Source: Deltaproteobacteria bacterium SG8_13
Lineage (GTDB): Bacteria; Desulfobacterota; Desulfobacteria; Desulfobacterales; SG8-13
Assembly (NCBI GenBank): GCA_001303025.1
Contig: LJNK01000006.1
Location: 27,510-91,509 of the forward strand
Length of the DNA: 64,000 nucleotides
Direction: 5' to 3'
Both the position numbers and the translations under genes were made by a program. This document shows, in pieces, positions 1-8,836 of this stretch; position 1 is the first letter of the stretch, and each line of letters begins with the position of its first letter. The notes under the pieces are model-generated. The model was not told the DNA's origin and ran no database searches. It saw only the letters and a program-made list of their open reading frames with translations.

Positions 1-1
1 C

Positions 2-520
2 GTAGCTTTCGACACCCGTCGCACCACCAAGGACCGGCGCGTGCTTGATATCGAGCTGAGCGCTTCCCTCTTTTACGACCGGAACGGCCGGCCGGAAGGC
101 AGCGTTGTGATTCTGCGAGATGTTACCGGGATTAAAAAGTCGAAAAGCGAACTGCGACGCAGTGAAAAAAAATTCCGACGCCTGGTGGAGACGATGAACT
201 CGGGGTTCGGCATTCTAGACGAAGAAGGGAAGATCCTTTACGTTAACAGGAAGTTGCAGGAGCTTGTCGGATACTCCAAAGGCGAACTGGTGGGTCGTCG
301 GTGGGAAGATTTTCTCGATGAAACGGGACGATCCATACTGGAGCGGGCAAAGGCCGGCTTCGAGCAGGGGCTTTGGCAGCGCTTTGAGCTCGACATCCCG
401 CACAAAGAAGGCGGGATGGTATCAATGCTGGTGGCCCCCTCACCGCTGCTGGATGACGCGGGGGTTGCGCGCGGGAGTTTTGCCGTCTTTACGGAGATCG
501 GCGAGAAAAATCAGGCTTGA
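2..520 (+). CDS. PAS-domain sensor protein, C-terminal part (5' end outside window)
   Basis: The reading frame is open to the left edge, so the N-terminus is missing; 172 residues are visible. They hold the end of one PAS/PAC module (closing with ILRDVTGIKK) and then a complete second PAS domain, from about SEKKFRRLVE to AVFTEIGEK, with the usual GILDEEGKILYVN and ELVGRRWEDF blocks. The protein stops straight after this domain, so there is no histidine kinase, GGDEF or HTH output module at its C-terminus; any output domain must lie upstream or on a partner. A strong hairpin terminator follows about 75 bases after the stop. PAS assignment is confident; function and ligand are unknown. Confidence 0.8.
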   Translation, partial: VAFDTRRTTKDRRVLDIELSASLFYDRNGRPEGSVVILRDVTGIKKSKSELRRSEKKFRRLVETMNSGFGILDEEGKILYVNRKLQELVGYSKGELVGRRWEDFLDETGRSILERAKAGFEQGLWQRFELDIPHKEGGMVSMLVAPSPLLDDAGVARGSFAVFTEIGEKNQA

Positions 521-594
521 TCGTCCTGATACACCGGGAAGACGAACTGCTGCCTGAGAACCGCCGCCTGAATCAGTCCGCCGGCATTGCCGGT

Positions 595-646
595 AAACCA
601 ACAGACCGGCAACAGTGGTAACAAAGCTGCCGGTCTGTTGGTTTTT
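595..646 (+). terminator. Rho-independent terminator of the PAS gene
   Basis: A perfect 17-base inverted repeat (595-611 with 628-644) encloses a 16-base loop and runs into five T residues (642-646). The right arm overlaps the serA stop codon, which converges from the other strand, so the hairpin may work in both directions. Confidence 0.85.
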
Positions 647-2237
647 AGTCAAAATGTACTTGCTGTGCGGAAATAATGTTGGGCAGGGCCAGCAAGTCTT
701 TCAGGACGTGATCGCCGGCCGGGGTGTCGATATTGACCATACAAAGCGCCCGGTCCTTGAGCCGGCCGAGTTGAAACCGCCCGATGTTGATGTTATGTCG
801 ACCCAAAGTGGTTCCGACATTGCCGATGACACCCGGACGGTCGATGTTCTGAATGACAATCATGGAGCCTTCCGGAATCGCGTCCAGGTATATCCTGCCA
901 AGTCGTACAATGCGCTGATATTTCTTGCCGAATATCGTCCCCCAGATCTGGTTCGGCTCTGCTTGGTGACCCTCCAACTTCATCTGGATCAGGCTGGAAA
1001 AATCTCCTCTGGCCTGGCTGGTGGTTTCCTGGACATGGATGCCCTTGTCACGCGCCAGGGCCAGTGCACTTACGTAGTTGACCGGCTTATCGGTGAACAC
1101 CCCCAGCAGCCCTTTCAGGACGGCACGGGTCAGCGGACGCGTGTCGAAACGGGTGATGTCGCCGCTGTAGGTGATGCTGATATCGTGGGGTTTGCGAATC
1201 AATTGGCCCATCAGCGATCCCATTTTTTCTGCCAGCTCCAGGTGCGGGCGAATCTGTTCCATTAATTCACGGGAAATGGATGGAAAATTCACCGCATTGA
1301 TGATCACGCCGTTGATCAGGTAAGCGGCAATCTGTTTGGCGATCATGTCGGCCACCTTGTTTTGGGCCTCGCCGGTGGCAGCCCCCAGGTGGGGGGTGAA
1401 TATGACCCTGGGGTGCTGCAGAATCTCTAGAGAAGGGTCCGGTGGTTCCTGAGGCAGTACATCCAATGCGGCGCCGGCGACCTGCCCGCTGTCAAGGGCC
1501 GGCAGCAGCGCTTCCAGGTCCACGATTTCCCCCCGGGAGCAATTGATGATCCTCACCCCGGGCTTCGTTTTTTTCAGGGTTTCTGCATTGATCATGTTCA
1601 GCGTCTCTTTCAGGCGCGGAACGTGAAGAGAGATAAAATCGGCTTTTTCCAGCAATTCGTCGATCGGCAGAAGTTCAACCCCTAGTTCTTTGGCGGCCGC
1701 TTCACTGACAAAGGGATCGGCGGCGACCACTTTCATTGTTAACCCCTGGGCGCGCTCGGCCACGACGCGTCCGATCTGCCCGAGACCGATAATACCAAGA
1801 ATTTTACCGGAAATTTCAACGCCGACCAGATTTTTCTTTTCCCACTTTCCTGCGCGCATGATTGCGGTGGCCTGGGGAATGTTGCGGGCCAGGGAGAGCA
1901 TCATGGAGATAGCGTGCTCTGCGGTGGTCACGGTATTGCCGCCCGGGGCGTTCATTACAACGATTCCCTTTTCAGTTGCAGCATTCAGATCGATGTTGTC
2001 CACCCCGATTCCGGCCCTTCCGATGATTTTCAGCCGACCGGCATCTGCCAGCACCTCGGCTGGGAAGCGCGTTCCGCTGCGGATGGCCACTCCATCGAAT
2101 TCGCCAATCAATTCGCGCAATTTATCCGGTTCGCCTGTAACCTTTTCATTATCTATGACAACTTCAATCTGGCCGGTAGCCTCCAGGATGTCCTTTGCCA
2201 GGGGGGCCATGTTGTCGCGGATCATGACACGGTACAT
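645..2237 (-). CDS. serA: D-3-phosphoglycerate dehydrogenase
   Basis: This enzyme catalyses the first committed step of serine synthesis, 3-phosphoglycerate to 3-phosphohydroxypyruvate with NAD. The 530-residue protein has the long bacterial architecture. Its N-terminal substrate domain carries the IGRAGIGVDNID block, the Rossmann domain has GIIGLGQIG near residue 150, and an SRGEIVD segment and catalytic-region LGAAT follow. An intervening allosteric substrate-binding domain comes next, and a C-terminal ACT domain begins around IVIQNIDRPGVIGNVG. The ATG has a GGAGAG Shine-Dalgarno six bases upstream. It lies downstream of nifUS on the same strand but is separated by 277 bases containing its own candidate promoter, so it may be an independent unit. 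The ACT domain suggests feedback control by serine. Confidence 0.95.
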   Translation of the reverse strand: MYRVMIRDNMAPLAKDILEATGQIEVVIDNEKVTGEPDKLRELIGEFDGVAIRSGTRFPAEVLADAGRLKIIGRAGIGVDNIDLNAATEKGIVVMNAPGGNTVTTAEHAISMMLSLARNIPQATAIMRAGKWEKKNLVGVEISGKILGIIGLGQIGRVVAERAQGLTMKVVAADPFVSEAAAKELGVELLPIDELLEKADFISLHVPRLKETLNMINAETLKKTKPGVRIINCSRGEIVDLEALLPALDSGQVAGAALDVLPQEPPDPSLEILQHPRVIFTPHLGAATGEAQNKVADMIAKQIAAYLINGVIINAVNFPSISRELMEQIRPHLELAEKMGSLMGQLIRKPHDISITYSGDITRFDTRPLTRAVLKGLLGVFTDKPVNYVSALALARDKGIHVQETTSQARGDFSSLIQMKLEGHQAEPNQIWGTIFGKKYQRIVRLGRIYLDAIPEGSMIVIQNIDRPGVIGNVGTTLGRHNINIGRFQLGRLKDRALCMVNIDTPAGDHVLKDLLALPNIISAQQVHFD

Positions 2238-2381
2238 GTTTTACTCTCCATCGCATTGAGCGGGCATTCATAAGGGAACTGTCGGATGCGGCCGGTATTC
2301 AATCCTGCAGATATCGACAGACTCCCATCCCTTGAAGGCCTGCTATTTGGATCAACTCGGGTACAGATCCGGAAGAGATAT

Positions 2382-2410
2382 TTCATACACCCAAACATTG
2401 GGTCAGACAA
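2382..2410 (-). promoter_or_regulatory. Candidate serA promoter with palindromic spacer
   Basis: On the minus strand TTGTCT (2410-2405) and TATGAA (2387-2382) are separated by 17 bases. The spacer is filled by the palindrome ACCCAA-N3-TTGGGT (2389-2403), a possible operator. The predicted start leaves a leader of about 138 bases before serA. The hexamers match consensus at 4 of 6 each, so this is a tentative call. Confidence 0.4.
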
Positions 2411-2514
2411 GAAAAAATACAGATCACTCCGTGCTCTGCTACGGGCTCTGCAGCGAGGCTGCGCAATCCGCAACAGAGGCGCAGGCGTCAACGATCTGCG
2501 CGCCACGACAAAAC

Positions 2515-3696
2515 CTATCCGGCGGCGGTCTTGGCTTTTGCTTCATGCCAGAACGGCGACATGTCGCGCAGCCTGTCGATTATGGGGGGAAGTTTTTCGA
2601 CGATCGTATCGATATCCTCGTCGGTGTTGTAGGTGCCGAGGCTGAAGCGGATGGAGCCGTGGGCGGCGGTGAACGGCACCCCCATGGCCCGCAGCACATG
2701 GGAGGGCTCCAGCGATCCGGAAGTGCAGGCCGAACCGGAGGAGGCGCAGATGCCGTATTGATCCATCATCAGCAGGATCGACTCGCCCTCGACATACTCA
2801 AAGGCAACGCTGGTGGTATTCGGAAGCCGTCTGTCCCGGTTTCCGTTGATCATCGCGTTGGGGACTCTCTCCAACAGGCTGTTTTCCAGCCTGTCTCGTA
2901 ATCGCTTCACGCGGTCCATGTCCTTGAGCCACTGTGAGGCAGCCAGTTCGGCAGCTTTGCCAAACCCGACGATGGAGGCGGTGTTTTCCGTTCCCCCCCT
3001 GCGCCCGTTTTCCTGGTGTCCACCGATTAAATGCGGTGTGAATCGCGTTCCCTTTCTTACGTACAAAACGCCCACTCCCTTGGGAGCGTGGATCTTGTGC
3101 CCTGACATGGAGAGCATGTCTACGGGTGATTGCCGAACGTCCACCGGGATCTTGCCAACCGCCTGAACGGCATCGGTGTGAAATACGATACCGTGCTCCC
3201 TGACTCGCTGGGCGATTTCGTCGATGGGAAAGAGCACCCCGGTTTCGTTGTTGGCCCACATGATGCTGACGATGGCCGTGTCTTCGCTAAGGTGCCGGTA
3301 AAGGTGATCCAGATCGAGGTTGCCCTGGCCGTCGACCGGCACAAAGGTTATCCGATAGCCCTTTTTGGCAAGGCTTTCCGCCAGGCTTTTGACCGCCGGG
3401 TGCTCAACCCGGGTGGTTACCACATGCCGCTTGTCCGGTTGAGCGTGCAGGGCGGCCCAGATGGCCGTGTTGTCGCTTTCCGTACCGCAACCGGTGAACA
3501 CGATTTCTTCAGGGGATGCGCCGATCAGATCCGCCACTTTGGCGCGCGCATCTTTGATGGCAAAGCCGACCCTGCCGCCGAAGGTGTGCATGCTGGACGG
3601 GTTCCCGTACTGGTCTTTGAGAAAGGGCAGCATGGCTTCCAGAACTTCCGGCGCAACCATCGTAGTGGCGTTGTTGTCTGCGTAAACGATTTTCAT
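2515..3696 (-). CDS. nifS: Cysteine desulfurase, NifS type
   Basis: This PLP enzyme removes sulfur from cysteine and passes a persulfide to the NifU scaffold for Fe-S cluster assembly. The 393-residue protein shows the N-terminal VYADNNATT, the PLP lysine in SMSGHKIHAPKG (Lys201), and the persulfide cysteine in SSGSACTSG (Cys324) in the short rigid loop typical of group I enzymes. The C-terminal SPFWHEAK resembles NifS endings. I chose the ATG at 3696 because the upstream reading frame runs back into nifU, and this ATG overlaps the nifU stop as ATGA. That indicates translational coupling. No iscR, hscA or nitrogenase gene is nearby, so it probably serves general cluster assembly. Confidence 0.93.
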   Translation of the reverse strand: MKIVYADNNATTMVAPEVLEAMLPFLKDQYGNPSSMHTFGGRVGFAIKDARAKVADLIGASPEEIVFTGCGTESDNTAIWAALHAQPDKRHVVTTRVEHPAVKSLAESLAKKGYRITFVPVDGQGNLDLDHLYRHLSEDTAIVSIMWANNETGVLFPIDEIAQRVREHGIVFHTDAVQAVGKIPVDVRQSPVDMLSMSGHKIHAPKGVGVLYVRKGTRFTPHLIGGHQENGRRGGTENTASIVGFGKAAELAASQWLKDMDRVKRLRDRLENSLLERVPNAMINGNRDRRLPNTTSVAFEYVEGESILLMMDQYGICASSGSACTSGSLEPSHVLRAMGVPFTAAHGSIRFSLGTYNTDEDIDTIVEKLPPIIDRLRDMSPFWHEAKAKTAAG

Positions 3697-4523
3697 CCGG
3701 CCACCTCCTCTACGACAATCTCGGGCGTTACAAATTCCTGGAGCTTGGTTTCCACGTAATGCTTCAGCGTGATCTGGGAGGCGCTGCAGGCGGCACAGTT
3801 GCCGCACAGGCGCAGAAAAACCGTGTTGCCGTCCACATCCACAAGCTCGATGTCGCCGCCGTCCTTCTGCAGGGCCGGTTTGATTTCCCGATCCAGCGTT
3901 TCTTCCACCAGTTTGATTTTTTGAAGATTGGTCAGCCGAACGGGTTTCTTCGCCGCCGGTTTTTGTGTACCGATGATTCTGCCGATGATCTGCTCGATTT
4001 TTTCGTGACAGTTGCCGCAGGCGCCGCCGGCTTTGACGAAATTGGTTACGTCTTCGATGGACCGCAGGCTGTTTTCGCGAACGGCCCGCTCGATCTCACG
4101 ATCGGTCACCCCGAAACATTCGCAGACGATTTCACCGTCGATCTTTTTTTCCGCCTCACCGCGGTAGTGAGCAATGGCTTTTTCCAGCGCATCACGCCCC
4201 ATAACCGAACAGTGCATTTTTTCTTTCGGCAAATCACCCAGGTAATCGGCAATATCTTCGTTGGTAATCTTTGAGGCCTCCTCCAGAGACAGGCCCTTGA
4301 TGATCTCTGTGAGGGCCGAAGATGAGGCAATCGCGCTGGCACAGCCGAATGTCTGGAATTTCGCATCCCGGATTCGCTGGTTCTCGTCGAGTTTGAAGGT
4401 CAGTTTGAGGGCGTCGCCACAGGCCAGCGAGCCGACCTCACCGATACCGTCGGCATCTTCGATGACACCCACGTTGCGCGGATTTAAAAAATGATCTTTT
4501 ACTTTGTCGGTATATTCCCACAT
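3693..4523 (-). CDS. nifU: Fe-S cluster scaffold protein NifU (three-domain)
   Basis: Scaffold on which Fe-S clusters are built from NifS-derived sulfur. The 276 residues show the full NifU order. An IscU-like domain has cluster cysteines Cys35 (LACGD), Cys61 (FGCAS) and Cys105 (MHCSV). A central BFD-like [2Fe-2S] domain has CECFGVTD and AGGACGNCHEKI. A C-terminal NFU domain has the CGNCAAC pair. A GGAGGG Shine-Dalgarno precedes the ATG. It is the first gene of a nifU-nifS operon joined by an ATGA overlap. The three-domain form is classical for nitrogen fixers but also serves as the housekeeping system in some anaerobes; no nif structural genes are seen here, so I infer the latter. Confidence 0.95.
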   Translation of the reverse strand: MWEYTDKVKDHFLNPRNVGVIEDADGIGEVGSLACGDALKLTFKLDENQRIRDAKFQTFGCASAIASSSALTEIIKGLSLEEASKITNEDIADYLGDLPKEKMHCSVMGRDALEKAIAHYRGEAEKKIDGEIVCECFGVTDREIERAVRENSLRSIEDVTNFVKAGGACGNCHEKIEQIIGRIIGTQKPAAKKPVRLTNLQKIKLVEETLDREIKPALQKDGGDIELVDVDGNTVFLRLCGNCAACSASQITLKHYVETKLQEFVTPEIVVEEVAG

Positions 4524-4549
4524 GTTCCCTCCAGATGGACATCGGTTCA

Positions 4550-4590
4550 GTTGAATTTCAACATGCTAAACCTAAGCACCTTTTTGTAAA
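4550..4590 (-). promoter_or_regulatory. Candidate nifUS promoter and adjacent palindrome
   Basis: On the minus strand TTTACA (4590-4585) and TAGCAT (4568-4563) are separated by 16 bases, matching consensus at 5/6 and 4/6. Just downstream, at the predicted transcript start, lies the palindrome GTTGAA-T-TTCAAC (4550-4562), a possible repressor site. The arrangement suits an iron or cluster-responsive switch, but no regulator gene is adjacent. Confidence 0.45.
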
Positions 4591-4679
4591 AAAAAAGAGC
4601 TGGAGAAAGACCGTTTTTTCAGATTGTCAACCGGTTGAGGATACGATAGGTTTGATTGCAGGAAAGGAGGTGGAACGGA

Positions 4680-5531
4680 ATGGAAATCAGACAGGCCGTC
4701 TTTGCCGGAAGCTGGTATCCTTCCGACCCGGCAGAGTGTGAGCGGCAAATTCGGAGCTTTATTACGGAAGGAAAAGCTGACGATCCACAGAGGAAGGCCC
4801 TTGCCGGCATCGTTCCCCACGCCGGCTGGTACTACTCGGGCAGTATTGCCTGCAACGTCATCCGCGCCCTGCAGGCCGGTCCGCCCGCCGACACGATTGT
4901 CCTATTCGGGATGCACCTGCATCCGGGTTCGCCCCGATACCTCATGACCGCAGGAGCTTGGGAAACGCCTTTCGGCAGCATAGAGATCGACCGTGAGCTC
5001 GCCGGCCGGTTATCGGACCGATTTTCATTCGAAATCGAAACCCCGCGGCGTTTCAGCCGGGACAACACCATCGAACTCCAGCTCCCTTTTGTCAAATATT
5101 TCTTTCCGAATGCCGGGCTGGTCCCACTGGGAGTGCCGCCGGACCCCGCGTCGCTGGAGATCGGTCGGGCAGTGGTGGAGATTGCCTCGCAACTCGGGGA
5201 GCAGGTCAAGGTTATTGGATCGACCGATCTGACCCACTATGGATTCAACTACGGATTTACAGCCCATGGGACCGGAGAATCGGCGGTGCAATGGGTCAAA
5301 GGCGAAAACGATCGCCGCATTATCGAGGCGATGCTTGCCATGGAGCCGGAATCGGTCATCGATGAAGCGAAAGCAAGCCACAATGCCTGCTGTGCCGGTG
5401 CGGCTGCCACAACCATTGCATCGGCACAAAAGCTGGGAGCCACACGGGCGGAGAAGATGGCCTATGCTACCAGCTACGACAAAAGTCCGGGCGACAGTTT
5501 CGTCGGATATGTGGGAATCTTATTCGAGTGA
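4680..5531 (+). CDS. amrB: Memo-family protein (AmmeMemoRadiSam system protein B)
   Basis: Member of the Memo family, a dioxygenase-like fold related to class III extradiol enzymes; in bacteria it usually sits with an AMMECR1 protein and a radical-SAM protein, and its reaction is unclear. The 283 residues contain the family blocks: VFAGSWYP at the N-terminus, VPHAGWYYSG, a GMHLHPG histidine block, STDLTHYG, and the C-terminal HNACCAGAAATTI cysteine segment. I chose the ATG at 4680 because AAAGGAGG lies nine bases upstream. The AmmeMemoRadiSam partners are not in this window, so the gene is an orphan here. It is divergent from nifUS and converges on glnS. Confidence 0.85.
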   Translation: MEIRQAVFAGSWYPSDPAECERQIRSFITEGKADDPQRKALAGIVPHAGWYYSGSIACNVIRALQAGPPADTIVLFGMHLHPGSPRYLMTAGAWETPFGSIEIDRELAGRLSDRFSFEIETPRRFSRDNTIELQLPFVKYFFPNAGLVPLGVPPDPASLEIGRAVVEIASQLGEQVKVIGSTDLTHYGFNYGFTAHGTGESAVQWVKGENDRRIIEAMLAMEPESVIDEAKASHNACCAGAAATTIASAQKLGATRAEKMAYATSYDKSPGDSFVGYVGILFE

Positions 5532-5553
5532 TGCCAGGATGGGGTTCGCGATG

Positions 5554-5581
5554 CCGGCTGCGGCGTCTGTGCTGCAGCCGG
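5554..5581. terminator. GC-rich hairpin between convergent amrB and glnS
   Basis: CCGGCTGC (5554-5561) pairs perfectly with GCAGCCGG (5574-5581) across a 12-base loop in the space between two convergent genes. There is no T-run on either side, so it may only weakly terminate or may protect 3' ends. Confidence 0.35.
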
Positions 5582-5660
5582 GGCACCAGAGACCGACACC
5601 GGGAGACTCCAAAGCCGCAAGCCTTGAAACGCAGAAATGCCCAGGCGGGATGCAGGGCTT

Positions 5661-7430
5661 TCAGGCTTTGTTCTTTTGGGACTTTTCGATCTTTGCCCAG
5701 GTGTCGCGCAGCGTCACCGTCCGGTTGAAGACCGGTTTGCCGGGGGCGGAATATTTGGGGTCGACGCAGAAATACCCCAACCGCAGGAATTGATAACGGC
5801 TGCCCGGCTTCGCGTCCGCCAGGGCCGGTTCCACCCGGCAGTTCGGTAAGATCTGCAGGGAGTCAGGATTGATGCCTTCCTTGAAATCTTCTCCCCCGGC
5901 AACGGCGTTGGGGTCTTCCTTGCTGAACAGATGATCGTAGAGGCGCACTTCGACCTCCACAGCATGGGCGGAGGAGACCCAGTGCAGGGTTCCTTTGACC
6001 TTGCGGCCGTCCTGGGACCATCCCCCGCGGGTCTGCGGATCGTAGGTGCAGTGAAGTTCGATCACCTCGCCGGTCTGCTCGTCCTTCACCGCTTCGTTGC
6101 AGGTGATGTAATAGGCGTGTTTCAACCGGACTTCCCGGCCGGGGGCGAGCCGAAACCACTTCCTTGGGGCTTCTTCACGGAAATCATCCCTTTCAACGTA
6201 CAAAACGCGGGAAAAGGGGATTCGGCGCGAACCGGCGGACGGGTTTTCGGGGTTGTTGTCCGCCTCCAGCTCTTCTTGCCGATCTTCAGGATAATTGGTG
6301 ATCACCACCTTCAGCGGGTTGAGCACGGCCATCACGCGCATGGCGTTTTGGTTCAGGTCTTCCCGAACGCTGTGCTCCAAAAGGGCAATGTCTACGGTGC
6401 TGTTGGCCTTGGCAACGCCGATTCGTTCACAGAAATTGCGAATCGCGGCCGGTGTATACCCCCGGCGACGGATTCCGGAGAGCGTCGGCATGCGGGGATC
6501 GTCCCACCCATCGACAATGCCACCCTTTACTAGCTCGATCAGCTTGCGTTTGCTTAAAACGGTGTGGGTGAGGTTGAGCCGGGCGAATTCGATCTGCTGG
6601 GGGTGATAAACCGCGAGTGCGTCGAGGACCCAGTCGTAGAGCTCGCGGTTGATTTCAAACTCCAGGGTACAGAGCGAGTGGGTGATTTTTTCAATCGAGT
6701 CGGACAGGCAGTGGGTAAAGTCATACATCGGATAGATACACCACCGGTCCGCAGTCCGATAATGGGATACGTGCTTGATGCGGTAAAGGGTCGGATCCCG
6801 CATCAGCAAATTGGGTGCGGCCATGTCGATTTTGGCCCGCAGAACCCGGGCACCGTCTTCAAACTCACCGTCTCGCATGCGAGTGAACAAATCGAGGTTT
6901 TCTGCCACGGATCGGCCGCGGTAGGGGCTGTTCTTTCCCGGCTCGGTCAGGGTGCCGCGGTATTGACGGATCTCTTCGGGACTGAGATCGTCCACATAGG
7001 CCTTGCCGGCTTTGATCAGCGTTACGGCGTAGTCATAGAGGCGTTCGAAATAATCCGAGGCATAGTACTCACGGTCCTGCCAGTCGAATCCCAGCCAGCG
7101 CACATCCGCTTTGATCGACTCCACGTATTCCATGCTTTCCTTGCTCGGATCGGTGTCGTCGAAACGCAGGTTGCACCGACCGCCGAAGTCGTTGGCCAGT
7201 CCGAAATTCAGACAGATCGATTTGGCATGCCCGATGTGCAGATACCCGTTGGGCTCCGGAGGGAAGCGCGTCATTACTCGGCCATCCCACTTGCCGGTTT
7301 CCACGTCTTCGTCGATGATGGCACGGATGAAGTTAGATGGAGCCACGCTTTCCTCTTTTTTACCGGCTGCACCTGCAGGGGGAGTTCCGTTTACCGGTGG
7401 TATTTTTCTTTTCATATTGTTCATCGACAT
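5661..7430 (-). CDS. glnS: Glutaminyl-tRNA synthetase
   Basis: Class I synthetase that charges tRNA-Gln directly. It shows the HIGH-type motif in [15 protein letters not shown], the GlnRS/GluRS catalytic core with [10 protein letters not shown], the KMSKS-like LSKRKLIEL, and the C-terminal beta-barrel anticodon-binding region ending at [10 protein letters not shown]. Three in-frame ATGs lie close together (7430, 7424, 7415). I take 7430, which has AGGG upstream and gives 589 residues, near the usual 550-590. The frame stays open for a further 150 codons, but that stretch overlaps yceD and looks non-coding. A tRNA-Gln and gltX lie 12 kb away, so this organism carries the direct Gln-charging route. 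Confidence 0.95.
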   Translation of the reverse strand: MSMNNMKRKIPPVNGTPPAGAAGKKEESVAPSNFIRAIIDEDVETGKWDGRVMTRFPPEPNGYLHIGHAKSICLNFGLANDFGGRCNLRFDDTDPSKESMEYVESIKADVRWLGFDWQDREYYASDYFERLYDYAVTLIKAGKAYVDDLSPEEIRQYRGTLTEPGKNSPYRGRSVAENLDLFTRMRDGEFEDGARVLRAKIDMAAPNLLMRDPTLYRIKHVSHYRTADRWCIYPMYDFTHCLSDSIEKITHSLCTLEFEINRELYDWVLDALAVYHPQQIEFARLNLTHTVLSKRKLIELVKGGIVDGWDDPRMPTLSGIRRRGYTPAAIRNFCERIGVAKANSTVDIALLEHSVREDLNQNAMRVMAVLNPLKVVITNYPEDRQEELEADNNPENPSAGSRRIPFSRVLYVERDDFREEAPRKWFRLAPGREVRLKHAYYITCNEAVKDEQTGEVIELHCTYDPQTRGGWSQDGRKVKGTLHWVSSAHAVEVEVRLYDHLFSKEDPNAVAGGEDFKEGINPDSLQILPNCRVEPALADAKPGSRYQFLRLGYFCVDPKYSAPGKPVFNRTVTLRDTWAKIEKSQKNKA

Positions 7431-7635
7431 CGGCCCTGTGTCGCGACGGACAGATCGCTTCGATTCGTTGGAACCGACAACAGCCGTCGATTTGCCAAAC
7501 ATTGTGATCGACGTTATGATGGAAATTGAGCCCGATGCGCAAACAAGCGCTCGGTTCAATTTCTCGGCTTCTGGGCATACCGTCGAACCATAAATGCGGG
7601 TTTCACTATAACCGTGAATGCAGCGGAGGTCAAAC

Positions 7636-8187
7636 GTGATCATCCATCTGGACGAACTCAGTGGGAAAATACAGGCTTTTACTTTCGAAAAAAGAACCAA
7701 GGATTTTCCCGTATTGCAGGAGATCAGCATGGCGGGCGATTGCATTTTCACCGATCCGCTGGATATCCGTCTGGGAGCCAAGAGGATCGGGGAGATGGTG
7801 GCGGTGGAGGGCCGTGCGATGGCAACGGTTCGAATGACCTGCAACCGATGCCTGAGCGAATTTGAATCCGTTCTGCGCGCCGGCTTTACGCTCACTTACA
7901 CCCGCCGGTTGCCGGAAGACCTCGAGACGGGCGATGACGAAGATATGGAGCTGCAGGCGGAGAAAATCGGTCTGATTCCCTTTTCCGGGGAAGAAATTAA
8001 CCTCCTGGAGGATGTGCAGTCGGAAATCGTGATGGCCATCCCCATGCGGCCGATCTGCAGCGAAAACTGCAGGGGGTTGTGCCCGCAGTGTGGGAGCAAC
8101 CGCAACGAGGTTGCATGCCGCTGCGAATCCCGGTCCGTTGATCCGCGGCTGGCGGTTTTGAAGGGTCTGAAGATCGACGACCAATGA
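7636..8187 (+). CDS. yceD: DUF177 / YceD family protein
   Basis: YceD proteins are linked to 23S rRNA accumulation and normally sit directly before rpmF. The 183 residues have the central [10 protein letters not shown] pair and the C-terminal cysteine cluster [19 protein letters not shown] followed by CRC, a probable zinc site. The GTG at 7636 is chosen because GGAGG lies six bases upstream; an ATG six codons earlier has no such site. Here the gene is not followed by rpmF (which is at 21171) but by a convergent peptidase gene seven bases away, so the usual yceD-rpmF pairing is broken. Confidence 0.88.
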   Translation: MIIHLDELSGKIQAFTFEKRTKDFPVLQEISMAGDCIFTDPLDIRLGAKRIGEMVAVEGRAMATVRMTCNRCLSEFESVLRAGFTLTYTRRLPEDLETGDDEDMELQAEKIGLIPFSGEEINLLEDVQSEIVMAIPMRPICSENCRGLCPQCGSNRNEVACRCESRSVDPRLAVLKGLKIDDQ

Positions 8188-8194
8188 CCGGATT

Positions 8195-8833
8195 TCACGG
8201 TTTCGATGCGCGCATGGAGGGGATATCGACCACCCGATACCGGCAGCCGATTACCGGGAGGGGATCGATGAAGGTCAGGCCCGGTATCGCACCGATGGTG
8301 TTCCAGTGCAAATCCTCCACCGGGCTGCTGCCGGTACAGCGGACAAACGAAAGATGCAGGTGGGTGGAGACCGAAAAATTTACATCGGCCGGCCGCATGA
8401 GCGTCGCGATGCGCTCACCGGCAGTCACCGGGCGGTCGATGCGAAGTCCGGCCCTGGGTTGCGTGTGACCGTACAAAGACAGAAGGTCCGCGCCGTCACG
8501 GCAGCAATGGCGCAGGATGACCGTCTTCCCCAGGAAATCGTCGATCATTGCAGCCACCACACCGTCGACGGCTGCCGGCACCGTGGTGGTTTCGTCCAGG
8601 TGTTGAATACCGTCGTATCGGTCCCGGTAGGTTCCGATGTCCAGACCTTCGTGGGAGTTTCCCCGGCCGCCCCCCTGCCCCCACCACTTGTCGGATGCCC
8701 CGAACAACATCTGGGGGCAAAACAACCACTCCCGGAATCCTTTTCGGTCCAGGTCGTTTATTTGTACGATCATGTCCCCGTAAGGTTTCACGGTTGAAAA
8801 TGGCGACCGCGGGTGAGACAGGGAAATTTTCAC
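8195..8833 (-). CDS. M23-family metallopeptidase
   Basis: Probable LytM-type zinc endopeptidase or a related non-peptidoglycan hydrolase. The 212 residues have the two metal motifs of M23: HEGLDIG (HxxxD) near residue 62 and HLHLSF (HxH) near residue 157, with LLSLYGHTQ between, where the catalytic histidine belongs. No signal peptide or membrane segment is visible, which is unusual for a wall hydrolase. The start is a GTG with GGAG eight bases upstream; it lies three bases after the decarboxylase stop, so the two genes are probably co-transcribed. Target unknown. Confidence 0.78.
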   Translation of the reverse strand: MKISLSHPRSPFSTVKPYGDMIVQINDLDRKGFREWLFCPQMLFGASDKWWGQGGGRGNSHEGLDIGTYRDRYDGIQHLDETTTVPAAVDGVVAAMIDDFLGKTVILRHCCRDGADLLSLYGHTQPRAGLRIDRPVTAGERIATLMRPADVNFSVSTHLHLSFVRCTGSSPVEDLHWNTIGAIPGLTFIDPLPVIGCRYRVVDIPSMRASKP

Positions 8834-8836
8834 GAT

